Shown in pieces: positions 52,239 to 60,532 of a stretch of 64,000 nt of DNA. The notes under the pieces are model-generated. The model searched no databases, was not told where the DNA came from, and saw only the letters and a list, made by a program, of their open reading frames with translations. The stretch's first letter is position 1, and every line of letters starts with the position of its first letter. A program made the position numbers and the translations under genes. Source of the DNA: Planctomycetia bacterium (GTDB lineage: Bacteria > Planctomycetota > Phycisphaerae > Phycisphaerales > SM1A02); the NCBI GenBank assembly GCA_005776885.1, contig SXOD01000022.1, forward strand, positions 1-64,000. The letters are read 5' to 3'.

Positions 52239-52298
52239 GGCGGGAGGCGCTTGCGGCTGCGGGCGACTTCGGCGGCAGGCGCTTGCGGCAGCAGGCGA
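52239..52298. repeat. Two tandem 28-bp imperfect repeats
   Basis: GGCGG(G/C)AGGCGCTTGCGGC then (T/A)GC(G/A)GGCGA, copies at 52239-52266 and 52271-52298 (period 32). They sit in the 253-bp divergent region between the sulfatase and the small membrane protein. No other feature seen there. Confidence 0.8.
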
Positions 52299-52372
52299 GA
52301 GTGCACGAGCCGTCGGAACGGCGCACCTCTCTCCCGGTTTCTTCTGAAGTAACGCATCGAAAGGACTGACAC

Positions 52373-52537
52373 ATGAGCGAATCTGAATCGTGCAACGCGG
52401 GCGGCGGGAAGTGCCGACTCTGCCGGATGGTCCTGGCCATCGTGATTGCGGGGTTGCTGACGTGCATGGCCACCAGCCTCTGGCAGATCGAGCACCACCT
52501 GCGCACCATCGCCGAGAAGTGCGCAACCGGCGGCTGA
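52373..52537 (+). CDS. Small single-pass membrane protein
   Basis: 54 aa, too short for the ORF track. AAAGGA lies 7 nt before the ATG. The protein is MSESESCNAGGGKCRLCRMV, then a hydrophobic helix (LAIVIAGLLTCMATSLW), then a polar tail (QIEHHLRTIAEKCATGG). The N-terminal Cys-x(6)-Cys-x2-Cys cluster could bind metal. I do not recognise a family. Coding is supported by start signal, open frame, one clean helix and a following palindromic repeat placed as after other genes. Function unknown. Confidence 0.6.
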   Translation: MSESESCNAGGGKCRLCRMVLAIVIAGLLTCMATSLWQIEHHLRTIAEKCATGG

Positions 52538-52555
52538 CATCCAGGGTCCCCCCTC

Positions 52556-52604
52556 GGTTATCGGTGGAAATGTGACCATCAGGGTCACATTTCCACCGAT
52601 AACC
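52556..52604. repeat. Palindromic repeat, copy 3
   Basis: 49 bp, arms GGTTATCGGTGGAAATGTG plus ACC, 22 bp perfect. Relative to copies 1/2/5 both arms carry matching changes (GG to GA, C to A with partner changes). It begins 18 nt after the small-protein stop and ends 18 nt before the carbonic anhydrase -10 box. Confidence 0.95.
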
Positions 52605-52622
52605 ACGAGCGGACCTTGCTCC

Positions 52623-52628
52623 TAGCAT
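52623..52628 (+). promoter_or_regulatory. -10 box TAGCAT of the carbonic anhydrase gene
   Basis: TAGCAT ends 7 nt before ATG 52636; the palindromic repeat lies just upstream. Confidence 0.6.
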
Positions 52629-52635
52629 TCTCCTG

Positions 52636-53259
52636 ATGACCGGCCTCGGCCACCTCCTCGAACACAACCAGGCGTGGGCCGCGCGGATGGAGCGCGAGCA
52701 ACCAGGCTTCTTCTCGAGGCTGGTCGATCAGCAGCGCCCGCGCTACCTTTGGATCGGGTGCTCCGACAGTCGAGTCCCAGCAAACCAGATCGTGGGCCTC
52801 CCCCCCGGCGAGGTTTTCGTGCACAGAAATGTCGCCAACCTCGTGGTGCACAGCGACCTGAACTGCCTCAGCGTCCTGGACTTTGCCGTCAACATTCTTG
52901 GGGTGCGCGACGTCATCGTGTGCGGCCACTACGGCTGCGGTGGAATCAAGGCCGCGCTCGCGCCATCGCAGGGGCGGATTGTCGACCACTGGGTGCGGCA
53001 TGTCAGGGACATCGCGAAGTTTTATCGCGAGGAACTTGAGTCGCAATCGTGCCCGCAGTCCCGTGAGCGCCGCCTCTGCGAACTCAATGTCGCCGTGCAA
53101 GTCGTCCATGTGCGAGAGTCACCCGTGCTGGCGGGGATTGCGAGCAAAGAAACCCGAGTTCACGGGTGGATTTACGACCTTGCCGATGGGCTCTTGGCCG
53201 ACCTCACACCCACAGTCGAATCGTTGCGCGCGATGGAGCCTTCTGCGGGACTGCGGTGA
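52636..53259 (+). CDS. Beta-carbonic anhydrase
   Basis: Zinc enzyme of 207 aa interconverting CO2 and bicarbonate in the cytosol. The zinc ligands and catalytic dyad are clear: C42 and D44 in WIGCSDSRVP, H98 and C101 in CGHYGCGG. FVHRNVANLV and GWIYDLADGLL are the remaining clade signatures. The length is typical of the E. coli Can type. The gene starts from its own leaderless promoter and shows no link to a bicarbonate transporter. Confidence 0.96.
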   Translation: MTGLGHLLEHNQAWAARMEREQPGFFSRLVDQQRPRYLWIGCSDSRVPANQIVGLPPGEVFVHRNVANLVVHSDLNCLSVLDFAVNILGVRDVIVCGHYGCGGIKAALAPSQGRIVDHWVRHVRDIAKFYREELESQSCPQSRERRLCELNVAVQVVHVRESPVLAGIASKETRVHGWIYDLADGLLADLTPTVESLRAMEPSAGLR

Positions 53260-53294
53260 GTCGCGGCGATGAGGACAGATATCCGCGCATTAGT

Positions 53295-53302
53295 CCGATA
53301 AC
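53295..53302 (+). promoter_or_regulatory. CCGATAAC site upstream of CotH gene
   Basis: TAGTCCGATAACA, 157 nt before ATG 53460, same orientation. The 13-mer is identical at 63281-63293. The rest of the 200-bp gap holds nothing else I can name. Confidence 0.4.
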
Positions 53303-53459
53303 AAAATTTCGCTTTCTCCTGTCCCCTTCTGACGGTTCCGCGCAAACATCCTGCCCGAAACCAAACGGATGGTTTGACCCTTTGGTGTTCGCGGCTACGG
53401 TTCAACCGTCGTGGTGGGGACCCCTGACGTTGTTTGAGTGCCGCTGAACGGAGAAAGAC

Positions 53460-55739
53460 ATGAACCTCACCCAGACGCTTCGATCGATCGTCCTCCTCGC
53501 CGCCCTGCTCGCCGCCAACAGTGGAGCGAGCGCACAAGACCTCTACGACCCCGCGATCCTTCGCACGATCAACCTCCAGTTCCATGACGCGAACTGGCAG
53601 ACGCTGATCGTCCAGAACTACCAGTCGCAGACCAACATCCTGGCGGATCTCACCATGGACGGGGTGACCTACCCCAATGTCGGTGTGCGCGCACGCGGCA
53701 ACACGTCGTTCACGCAGCTGCCAGCCGGGTCGCAGAAGTGGTCGTTGGGCGTGGAGATGGACTTTGTCGATCCGCTGCAAGACCTGCTTGGCTACGACAC
53801 GCTCAACCTCAACAACGGCTTCCACGACCCGACCTTCTGCCGCGAGGTGATCTACAACAACATCGTCGCGAAGTACATCCCCAACGGGCGCGCCAATCAT
53901 GTAGTCGTCACGCTCAACGGCCAGAACTGGGGTGTGTACATCAACTACCAGCAGTTTGACCAAACGATGCTGAATGATTTCTTTGCTGACGAGACTGGCC
54001 TGCGGGTGAAGTGCGCCAACAATCCGCAGGGGCCCGGGCTGGTCTACAACGGCACTACGCAGTCCGGGTACACGGCCTATGAGATCAAGCATGACGGCGG
54101 GCTCGCAAACCCTTGGGGAGCCCACATCGCGGTCTGCAACGCCATCACCAATGGCTCGACCGCCAACATTGCGCAGATCGACGCGATCCTCGCACTTGAT
54201 TCCTCGATCTGGTCAACCGCACTGGAAAACCTGCTCACCGACGATGACTCGTACATGAACAAGGGGTGCGATTTCGTGACCTATCGCGACCCGCTGGATG
54301 GGAGAACCCACATTCTGCAGGCGGACGCGAATGAGTCGTTTACGCAAACGACGTGGGCGCCGACGAGGAACTTTACGTCGACCAGCCGCCCGCTCTTTTC
54401 GCACTGCTTCCTCAATACGGAGATGCGGCAGCGCTTCTTCGCGCACTATCGTGATGCACTCGCGGCCGAGCTGAGCTGGGAAAACCTGGGCCCGCTCTTC
54501 ACGGCGCAGCGCGCCCTGATCGATGCGGCGGTGCAGGCCGACACCAAGAAGCTCTACACGTACACGCTCTTCCAGCAGAACTTCACTTCACAGGTGACGT
54601 TGCCGTACTCTGGTCCGGCGGGTGGAACGGTGCCAGGGTTGCAGCAGTTTGTCGATGGCCGACGCACCTACCTCCTCGGGCAGGCCGAAGTGGTAGCCGT
54701 GGGGCCGACGATCGCCAGCGCGAGTCTCTCGGACGAACACCCGCAGCCGGGGGAGTCGGTGTGGTTGCGAGCGGAAGTGGCAAACGCCGGCACCGGCATC
54801 TCGGCGGTGACGGGGCTCTACCGCACCGCACCCGGAGTGTTCTCTCGCGTGACGATGCTGGACAATGGCGCGTCGGGTGACGGCGCGTCGGGCGATGGCG
54901 TGTACGGCGCGCTCCTCCCAGTCTCGGCAACGGCCGGGCAGAAGGTGGAGTGGTATGTCATGGCGAAGGCCACGAATTCCTACGGCTCCCTCAGCTTCTT
55001 GCCTGTCCGCTCCGAGCTCGCGCCCAATGTCTTCAGTTTCGGTTTCGGCGAAGCCGGCGTTCGAGTGACGGAGTTCATGTACTTCGGCGCCACGGGCGAG
55101 TTCTTCGAGCTCACCAACCTGACCGACGCTTCCATCGATATCTCAAGTTGGAGCACCGACGACGAGTCCGGCCAGCCCGGCGCCTTCCCGCTTGCCGGGG
55201 CCGGAGTCCTCGCGCCGGGAGCATCGGTGCTGGTCACCGATGTCGACCCAGCGATTTTCCGTGCAGCATGGTCGGTCCCGGCCACGACGCCGGTCCTCGG
55301 CCCAAACCTGACCGCCGAGATCGGGCGGAATGACGAGATCAACCTGTTCGACGGCAGCGGAAACCTCGTCGAACGCCTGCGGTATGGTGACGAGGTGTTC
55401 CCAGGATCCATCCGCACACGCAATGTGGCCGGTGTCACCTGCGCAGCCGACATGGGCGCCGACGACATCGGAGCCTGGTTCTTTGCTGCCCCCGGCGATG
55501 CCAACGGCTCGTGGGTCTCCTCCGGTGCCGACATCGGCTCTCCCGGCGTGTACACGGGCTGGACATGCAGCGCCAACCCCTGCCCAGCAGACCTTGACGC
55601 CAACGGCTCGGTCGACGGCGCCGACCTCGCATCCATCCTCAGCAACTGGGGGCTTGGCGGCACGGGCGACCTCGATGGCAGCGGTGCGGTGGACGGTGCT
55701 GACTTAGCCGCGATCTTGGGATCGTGGGGCCCATGCTGA
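53460..55739 (+). CDS. Exported CotH-family protein with LTD domain and dockerin-like tail
   Basis: 759 aa. Signal peptide (VLLAALLAANSGASAQ). Residues 30-400 are a CotH domain, related to atypical protein kinases: VRARGNTSFTQLP, SLGVEMDFVDP, LNNGFHDPTFCREVIYNNIV, LNGQNWGVYINYQQFDQTML, LQADANESF. Then a CARDB-like strand region, and a lamin-tail-domain (ITEFMY-type: VTEFMYFGATGEFFELTNL, about 535-640). The end is two dockerin-like repeats (DLDANGSVDGADLASILSNWG, DLDGSGAVDGADLAAILGSWG). Start has GGAG 8 nt upstream. Its stop overlaps the DUF4956 gene, a common partner of CotH. Confidence 0.9.
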   Translation: MNLTQTLRSIVLLAALLAANSGASAQDLYDPAILRTINLQFHDANWQTLIVQNYQSQTNILADLTMDGVTYPNVGVRARGNTSFTQLPAGSQKWSLGVEMDFVDPLQDLLGYDTLNLNNGFHDPTFCREVIYNNIVAKYIPNGRANHVVVTLNGQNWGVYINYQQFDQTMLNDFFADETGLRVKCANNPQGPGLVYNGTTQSGYTAYEIKHDGGLANPWGAHIAVCNAITNGSTANIAQIDAILALDSSIWSTALENLLTDDDSYMNKGCDFVTYRDPLDGRTHILQADANESFTQTTWAPTRNFTSTSRPLFSHCFLNTEMRQRFFAHYRDALAAELSWENLGPLFTAQRALIDAAVQADTKKLYTYTLFQQNFTSQVTLPYSGPAGGTVPGLQQFVDGRRTYLLGQAEVVAVGPTIASASLSDEHPQPGESVWLRAEVANAGTGISAVTGLYRTAPGVFSRVTMLDNGASGDGASGDGVYGALLPVSATAGQKVEWYVMAKATNSYGSLSFLPVRSELAPNVFSFGFGEAGVRVTEFMYFGATGEFFELTNLTDASIDISSWSTDDESGQPGAFPLAGAGVLAPGASVLVTDVDPAIFRAAWSVPATTPVLGPNLTAEIGRNDEINLFDGSGNLVERLRYGDEVFPGSIRTRNVAGVTCAADMGADDIGAWFFAAPGDANGSWVSSGADIGSPGVYTGWTCSANPCPADLDANGSVDGADLASILSNWGLGGTGDLDGSGAVDGADLAAILGSWGPC

Positions 55740-56488
55740 TGATTCAAGCCGCATCAGACGCGCAGGCATCTCCACTTTCAGTCGCCAACCCATTCACGGA
55801 CTGGATCCACCAGTCATTCTCATCGGACTCGCACGTCGATGCTGGTGACATCTCGATCCGGATGGGCGCAGCGCTTGCGTTTGGCCTGCTGATTGCGCTG
55901 ATCTATCGACTGACTCGAGGTCCGCAAGCCGCCAAGTCGCCGCTCGTGGCAACGCTCGTGTTGCTCACGGTCTTGCTCGCCATGACGACCATCGTCATCG
56001 GCGACAACCTGGCGCGAGCCTTCAGCGTGGTTGGCGCCTTGTCGATCGTGCGATTCCGCACCATCGTGTCCGACACGCGCGACACGGCCTTCGTCATCTT
56101 CTCCGTTGGCGTGGGGCTGGCCGTGGGCGCAGGGTTCTTGGTCGTGCCTCTGATCGCGATGCCGTTTGCGTTCGTGGCGGCCTACCTGTTCCATCACATG
56201 TTGGATGCGGGATCGGTATCGACTGCACACGGGACGACATGCCTCCTCACGGTGAGGATCGAGCTCGGCCGGCGAGTCGATGACGAAATCGCGGCGCTCC
56301 TTTCGCGCCACGCGGTCCGGTCGGCACTCAGGGGCATTGGCACAGCCAAGTTGGGCGACGCGTTCGAGCAGAAGTTCGATGTCTCAGTCGCCGACGCCAC
56401 CCAGATGCGCGCGCTGTCCGAGGGGCTGCTCGCCATCGATGGCGTCAAGTTCGTCGGGCTGGAGCGAGCGTCGTCCAACGGGGGCTGA
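55733..56488 (+). CDS. DUF4956 membrane protein
   Basis: About 251 aa with four hydrophobic helices and a soluble C-terminal ferredoxin-like domain. The signature is ARAFSVVGALSIVRFRTIVSDTRDTAFVIFSVGVGLAVGAG. DUF4956 genes often neighbour CotH and VTC (polyphosphate polymerase) genes; here CotH is directly upstream and overlapping, but no VTC gene follows. Start ATG 55733 lies inside the last codons of CotH; ATG 55739 is nearly as good. Function unknown, possibly a membrane partner of the exported CotH protein. Confidence 0.85.
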   Translation: MLMIQAASDAQASPLSVANPFTDWIHQSFSSDSHVDAGDISIRMGAALAFGLLIALIYRLTRGPQAAKSPLVATLVLLTVLLAMTTIVIGDNLARAFSVVGALSIVRFRTIVSDTRDTAFVIFSVGVGLAVGAGFLVVPLIAMPFAFVAAYLFHHMLDAGSVSTAHGTTCLLTVRIELGRRVDDEIAALLSRHAVRSALRGIGTAKLGDAFEQKFDVSVADATQMRALSEGLLAIDGVKFVGLERASSNGG

Positions 56489-56502
56489 AAGTGTCCGCTC
56501 GC

Positions 56503-56551
56503 GGTTATCGGTGGAAATGTGACATCCAGGGTCACATTTCCACCGATAACC
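56503..56551. repeat. Palindromic repeat, copy 4
   Basis: 49 bp, 21-bp perfect arms GGTTATCGGTGGAAATGTGAC, centre ATCCAGG. It begins 14 nt after the DUF4956 stop and ends 11 nt before the next gene's -10 box. Confidence 0.95.
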
Positions 56552-56562
56552 GGGGAGGGACC

Positions 56563-56568
56563 TAGGCT
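56563..56568 (+). promoter_or_regulatory. -10 box TAGGCT of the YcaQ-like gene
   Basis: TAGGCT ends 8 nt before GTG 56577 and supports the GTG start. Confidence 0.5.
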
Positions 56569-56576
56569 CTGGCCCC

Positions 56577-57815
56577 GTGGCTGCCCGACCAGTCCTGGCA
56601 CAAGTTCGACCGCCCGAAGCCGTCACCGCCGAGCAGGCGCGTCGAGTCTTGCTCCGGCTCCAGGGACTGGCCGACGCGCCGGCCAAGAGTTCCGCGCGCG
56701 CTGTCGCCGCGTTGGTCGACCGCCTCGGATACGTGCAAGTCGATTCGATCAATGTGCTCGAACGCGCTCACCACCTGATCCTCGGCACTCGTCTGGATGG
56801 CTATCGGCACGGGCATCTCTCCCACGCCCTGGAGAACTCGCGCACCCTCTTCGAGCACTGGACGCACGACGCCTGCGCCATCCCCACGCGCTGGTACCCG
56901 CACTGGAAGCATCGATTCGAACGCTTCGACGAGCGAGTCAAGCGCAACGCTTGGTGGCAGGGTCGATTCAAGGGCAAGCCTGACGTCACGCTCCGTCGTG
57001 TGCTCGCTCGGATCGGTCGCGAGGGCCCGCTCCGCGCGCGCGACTTCGAGCCACCGCAGCCTCGCGAGAAGGGGGGCTGGTGGGAGTGGCACCCCGAGAA
57101 GGCGGCGCTGGAACACCTGTGGCGCCGTGGCGACTTGGCCATCTCGCGGCGCGAGCGATTCGAAAAGGTGTACGACCTGTCGGAGCGTGTCCACCCGGCC
57201 CACCACGCGGCCGATCGGCCGCCACACGACGAGCTCGTCGAGTGGGCGTGCCGCGAGGCGATTGACCGCATCGGCATCGGCACCGCGACGGAGATCGCGC
57301 ACTTCTTCAACGCGATCTCGATCGCCGACGCGCGCGCGTGGCTGGAGCAGACGACGCGCGACGGGAAGTTGGTGCGAGTGGTGGTGTCGCCTGAGCGAGC
57401 ATCCGGGAAGCCGGCCGCGGGCTTCGCTCTTCCGAACTGGCGTGCCCTCGCGGGCGAGACGGTCGCCGACCGGATCCGCCTCCTCGCCCCCTTTGACCCC
57501 GTCATCCGAGAGCGCGCACGCATGGAGCGCCTCTTCGGGTTCGACTATCGATTTGAAGCCTTCGTTCCCGCGGCGAAGCGCCAATACGGGTACTACGTGT
57601 TGCCGATGTTGTGGGGCGATCGCCTCATCGGGCGCATCGACCTCAAGCACGACCGCGAAACTGGCCAGCTCGTGACCGTCGGGTGCTGGTGGGAGGCGGC
57701 TCGACGTCGGAATGGCCTGAGTCGATGCGTCCGACACACTCCGCCCACGCGCGCGATCGCCAGTGCCTTGGAGCGCTCGCTCGCTCGGCTCTCGTCGCAG
57801 CTCGGAGCGACCTAG
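56577..57815 (+). CDS. YcaQ/AlkX-like winged-helix DNA glycosylase
   Basis: 412 aa, HTH_42 (winged helix-turn-helix crosslink-repair glycosylase) family, which removes alkylated bases and can unhook interstrand crosslinks. The QxD catalytic motif appears as GYVQVDSINVLERAHH. HALENSRTLFEHWTHDACAIP, RFDERVKR, LARIGREGPLRARDFE and LLAPFDPVIRERARMERLFGFDYRFEAFVP are family blocks. The length fits. Start GTG 56577 has the TAGGCT box 8 nt upstream. It converges on the GYF-domain gene with a 6-bp gap. Confidence 0.92.
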   Translation: MAARPVLAQVRPPEAVTAEQARRVLLRLQGLADAPAKSSARAVAALVDRLGYVQVDSINVLERAHHLILGTRLDGYRHGHLSHALENSRTLFEHWTHDACAIPTRWYPHWKHRFERFDERVKRNAWWQGRFKGKPDVTLRRVLARIGREGPLRARDFEPPQPREKGGWWEWHPEKAALEHLWRRGDLAISRRERFEKVYDLSERVHPAHHAADRPPHDELVEWACREAIDRIGIGTATEIAHFFNAISIADARAWLEQTTRDGKLVRVVVSPERASGKPAAGFALPNWRALAGETVADRIRLLAPFDPVIRERARMERLFGFDYRFEAFVPAAKRQYGYYVLPMLWGDRLIGRIDLKHDRETGQLVTVGCWWEAARRRNGLSRCVRHTPPTRAIASALERSLARLSSQLGAT

Positions 57816-57821
57816 CCGGCC

Positions 57822-58967
57822 TCACTCCGTTCGCGTGTTGCGCTCGATCTGGATGAGGAGCGGAAACGCCAGGAAGAGGAGGATGAACAGCAGCGACCCG
57901 CCCACTCCGGCGGCCGCGGGGAGGAGAAGTGCTCGTCGCACCGCGTCCGCCTGCTCACGAGCCAGTTGCGCAAGCGATTCAGCCTCGATGCGTTGATCGA
58001 ACTCGCGCACGTACCAGTTGGTTGCGCTCGCGGCATCGCAGTCCTCGCCCGAAGGCTTCTCGCGGGCCCACGCCTGTGCGAACCCTTCCAACCCAGACAC
58101 GAACTGCTCCTGATACTGGCTGGGGACATCGCCGAGGTTGGAGCAGATGACCTCGGTCGATCGTTCTGGCTCCAGTCCCAGGATCGCCACGACCTTGGTG
58201 AATCGCGTTCGGTACTCGCGGCATGGATCGAAGGGGTCGATCGCACCCGCGCGCCCGGTGCGGCCCGATCCCGACCCCGCCGCCGGATCGGCACCTCGTC
58301 GACCCTGGGACGGTGTCGGCCGTTCACATGCCGCAATGAACTCCGACACCTCGGGGTCGGTCACTCCCATCGAAGTCGGGAGCGGGTTGGGCATGAGGGC
58401 GTACAAGCCCAAGCCAACCGAGCCGACGACGGCCAGGATGGCAACCAGCACGGCGAACACCGAAAATCCCTTGCCGAACCCGAAGGCCACGCGCAGGATT
58501 CGATCTCCGAGCCCGACGGGGACTGGCTTGGCAGCACGAAGGCGCGGCTGCGGGGGACTCACATCGACAGGGGGGCCCGATGTCGAATCGGTCGCCATCG
58601 GCGCCTCTGGCGCTGACCACTCGACGTCTGGATCGATGCGACCAGTGGGAAGAGGCAGGGGACGCTCTGGCGGTGGAGTCACCTCAACGGGGAATGGCGG
58701 CGGCGGAGTGGGTGCCGCTGGCGGCCTCGGTGGGGCGAGCGGCGGCGTCGACTCAACAGGTTCGTAGCGCGGCAATCGAGCCTCCGCGGCCTGAAGCGCG
58801 TCCGCCAGTCCGGCGACATCGCCTGCCTTGTGCCAGCTGCTTCGACCTTCACCGCGAAGCTCCGTCGATCGAGTGATTCCACCGACTTCGATGAGTCGAA
58901 GGACTTCGCCGTAGTGAAGGGGTCCACGCTCTGGCTCCCCGCGGTCTCGAATGAAGAATCGCGCCAT
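57822..58967 (-). CDS. GYF-domain (DUF4339) membrane protein
   Basis: About 381 aa. The N-terminal GYF_2/DUF4339 domain (FFIRDRGEPERGPLHYGEVLRLIEVGGI, WHKAGDVAGL) is a presumed protein-interaction module facing the cytosol. It is followed by a Pro-rich linker of about 70 residues (PPLAPPRPPAAPTPPPP), a membrane helix (VFAVLVAILAVVGSVGLGLYAL), a 120-residue soluble part with paired cysteines (CEYR, EDCDAAS), and a C-terminal membrane helix. Start ATG 58967 has GGAGG 6 nt upstream, better than ATG 58985. Function unknown. Confidence 0.78.
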   Translation of the reverse strand: MARFFIRDRGEPERGPLHYGEVLRLIEVGGITRSTELRGEGRSSWHKAGDVAGLADALQAAEARLPRYEPVESTPPLAPPRPPAAPTPPPPFPVEVTPPPERPLPLPTGRIDPDVEWSAPEAPMATDSTSGPPVDVSPPQPRLRAAKPVPVGLGDRILRVAFGFGKGFSVFAVLVAILAVVGSVGLGLYALMPNPLPTSMGVTDPEVSEFIAACERPTPSQGRRGADPAAGSGSGRTGRAGAIDPFDPCREYRTRFTKVVAILGLEPERSTEVICSNLGDVPSQYQEQFVSGLEGFAQAWAREKPSGEDCDAASATNWYVREFDQRIEAESLAQLAREQADAVRRALLLPAAAGVGGSLLFILLFLAFPLLIQIERNTRTE

Positions 58968-59065
58968 CAGTGTCCTCCAGACCAAGCCCGATGGGACCGG
59001 GAAGAGTGCGTGAGCGTACTGGGGGGCCTTCTGCGCGTCGAACTCCCCACCTCACGTCCCTCGGC

Positions 59066-59114
59066 GGTTATCGGTGAGAATGTGCCCCTCAGGGGCACAT
59101 TCTCACCGATAACC
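59066..59114. repeat. Palindromic repeat, copy 5
   Basis: 49 bp, 23-bp perfect arms and TCA loop, core identical to copy 2. It overlaps the 3' end of the minus-strand gene, whose TGA (59103-59105) lies in the arm. Confidence 0.95.
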
Positions 59115-60524
59115 GGGTCCGGACCTCGGCTCCGCCGCCCGTTCCGGCAACGGCCAGTCGGCTACCAGGCTCCCCAGCGGCACCGGATAGTGCGCGACCG
59201 CGCGGTAGTGCTTGAATCGCAGGAGATCCTGCCCGGTCTCCGTGAGTGCATGGTGCACCAAGGCTCGATAGGCCGCGTTGGCGTCGGCGACTGCGCGGGG
59301 GAGCGAAATCGATCGCGGGCAAGTGAGCGGCGCATCCGATTGCTCCTGGTGGGAGACACCCACATTTGGATTGAGGATCGGGTGGGTCGTCGAGTGCTGC
59401 ACATACGCCGCCGTCGCGTCGATGGCCGGAAGCGAGCGATGCACGAACACATCCAGCACCACCATGCGTGTCGGAAGTCCAACCGCGACACCCAATCGGC
59501 CGAAGTCATCCGCCTGCCGACGGTAGACATAGCCGCTCCCGGGGATCGACTCGGAAAAGGCCAGCCAAAACGGCCCGCGGGGCGGGCGCCGAATGCTCAG
59601 CGTGGCCGTTGGTCGGATCCGAGAGTGCCGCTCAAACTCTTCGGGAGTGACCTCGCCCGGCCCCTTCCTCCTGCCAAAACTTCCAGTGGGAAGGGTGACG
59701 ACGATGTCCAGTGCATCCACGCCTGGCGCTGAACAATTGGGCACAAGCCACGGCACGGCCCCGGCAACTGCGTCCGGCTTCACCAGGTGCGACGGAATGC
59801 TGCCGGCTTCCCAGCTGGCCAGCGGGGAGTACATGGTGAGCGGTCCCGTGTCTGCGGTGACAGCGATCCCAAACTGCAGCTGTGCGCCAACAAGGTCGAT
59901 GTCGTCGCTGCCGTGGCCCGCACCACCATCCCCATGGCCGCCTCCCACATGACCGTTCCCGGCCGCACCGAGTCCCGCCCCCGGCAGGACGAACAGTGCC
60001 CCAACCTTCAGTTGCATCGACACGCCACGCAATGCCGAGAGCGCCTTGAATGCATTCTTTCGGATGAGCAGCGCGCGGCGCTCTGCCATGCCGGCCGCCG
60101 CGTGCTCGGCGCGAAGTCCGCGTGCGCGAATGTCGTGGCCGTCATCGATCCCGGTCGCACCATCCAGGTCCACCAGCGTGTGGAGCCTCCGCAGCGGAGT
60201 TCCCGCCTCATTCGCCAGCGTCGCCAATCTCTCCAGCGCCTCGGCGATCGCATGCAACCGAGGCTCGTCAACCCCCGCAAGCCGGAGCGCCAGCTGCATG
60301 TACTCGCAACCGCGAGGGCCGGGCAACGCGCGGAGCACGGCGGTCGGGTCCGGCGTGGTGGCGATGCGCCACAACTGCCACCCAAGCGACTTGTCCAGCT
60401 TCAGTCGACGAGAAAAGTCGCGCGCGCTGTGCGCCTTCGCCAGCATCGGTCCCAGCGCCGCCGCGAGTGCCTCATGCAGCGCCGCCGCGCCACCGAGAAG
60501 CGGATCGTCCTGTGCGCCGGCCAC
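59103..60524 (-). CDS. Protein of unknown family, copy B
   Basis: About 473 aa, no signal or membrane helix, paralogue of the protein at 28087. Shared blocks: SRRLKLDKSLGWQLWRIA (HTH-like), DPTAVLRALPGPRGCEYM, GVSMQLKVGALFVLPGAG, LPTRMVVLDVFVHRSL with DATAAYV, and ALVHHALTETG...YPVPLGSLVADWPLP. It has a Gly/His-rich insertion (GNGHVGGGHGDGGAGHG, about residue 190). GTG 60524 is preferred because TAGCCT ends 5 nt before it; the track TTG 60530 overlaps that box. The C-terminal residues GPGYR and stop come from palindromic repeat copy 5. Function unknown. Confidence 0.7.
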   Translation of the reverse strand: MAGAQDDPLLGGAAALHEALAAALGPMLAKAHSARDFSRRLKLDKSLGWQLWRIATTPDPTAVLRALPGPRGCEYMQLALRLAGVDEPRLHAIAEALERLATLANEAGTPLRRLHTLVDLDGATGIDDGHDIRARGLRAEHAAAGMAERRALLIRKNAFKALSALRGVSMQLKVGALFVLPGAGLGAAGNGHVGGGHGDGGAGHGSDDIDLVGAQLQFGIAVTADTGPLTMYSPLASWEAGSIPSHLVKPDAVAGAVPWLVPNCSAPGVDALDIVVTLPTGSFGRRKGPGEVTPEEFERHSRIRPTATLSIRRPPRGPFWLAFSESIPGSGYVYRRQADDFGRLGVAVGLPTRMVVLDVFVHRSLPAIDATAAYVQHSTTHPILNPNVGVSHQEQSDAPLTCPRSISLPRAVADANAAYRALVHHALTETGQDLLRFKHYRAVAHYPVPLGSLVADWPLPERAAEPRSGPGYR

Positions 60525-60532
60525 GCCCAAGG

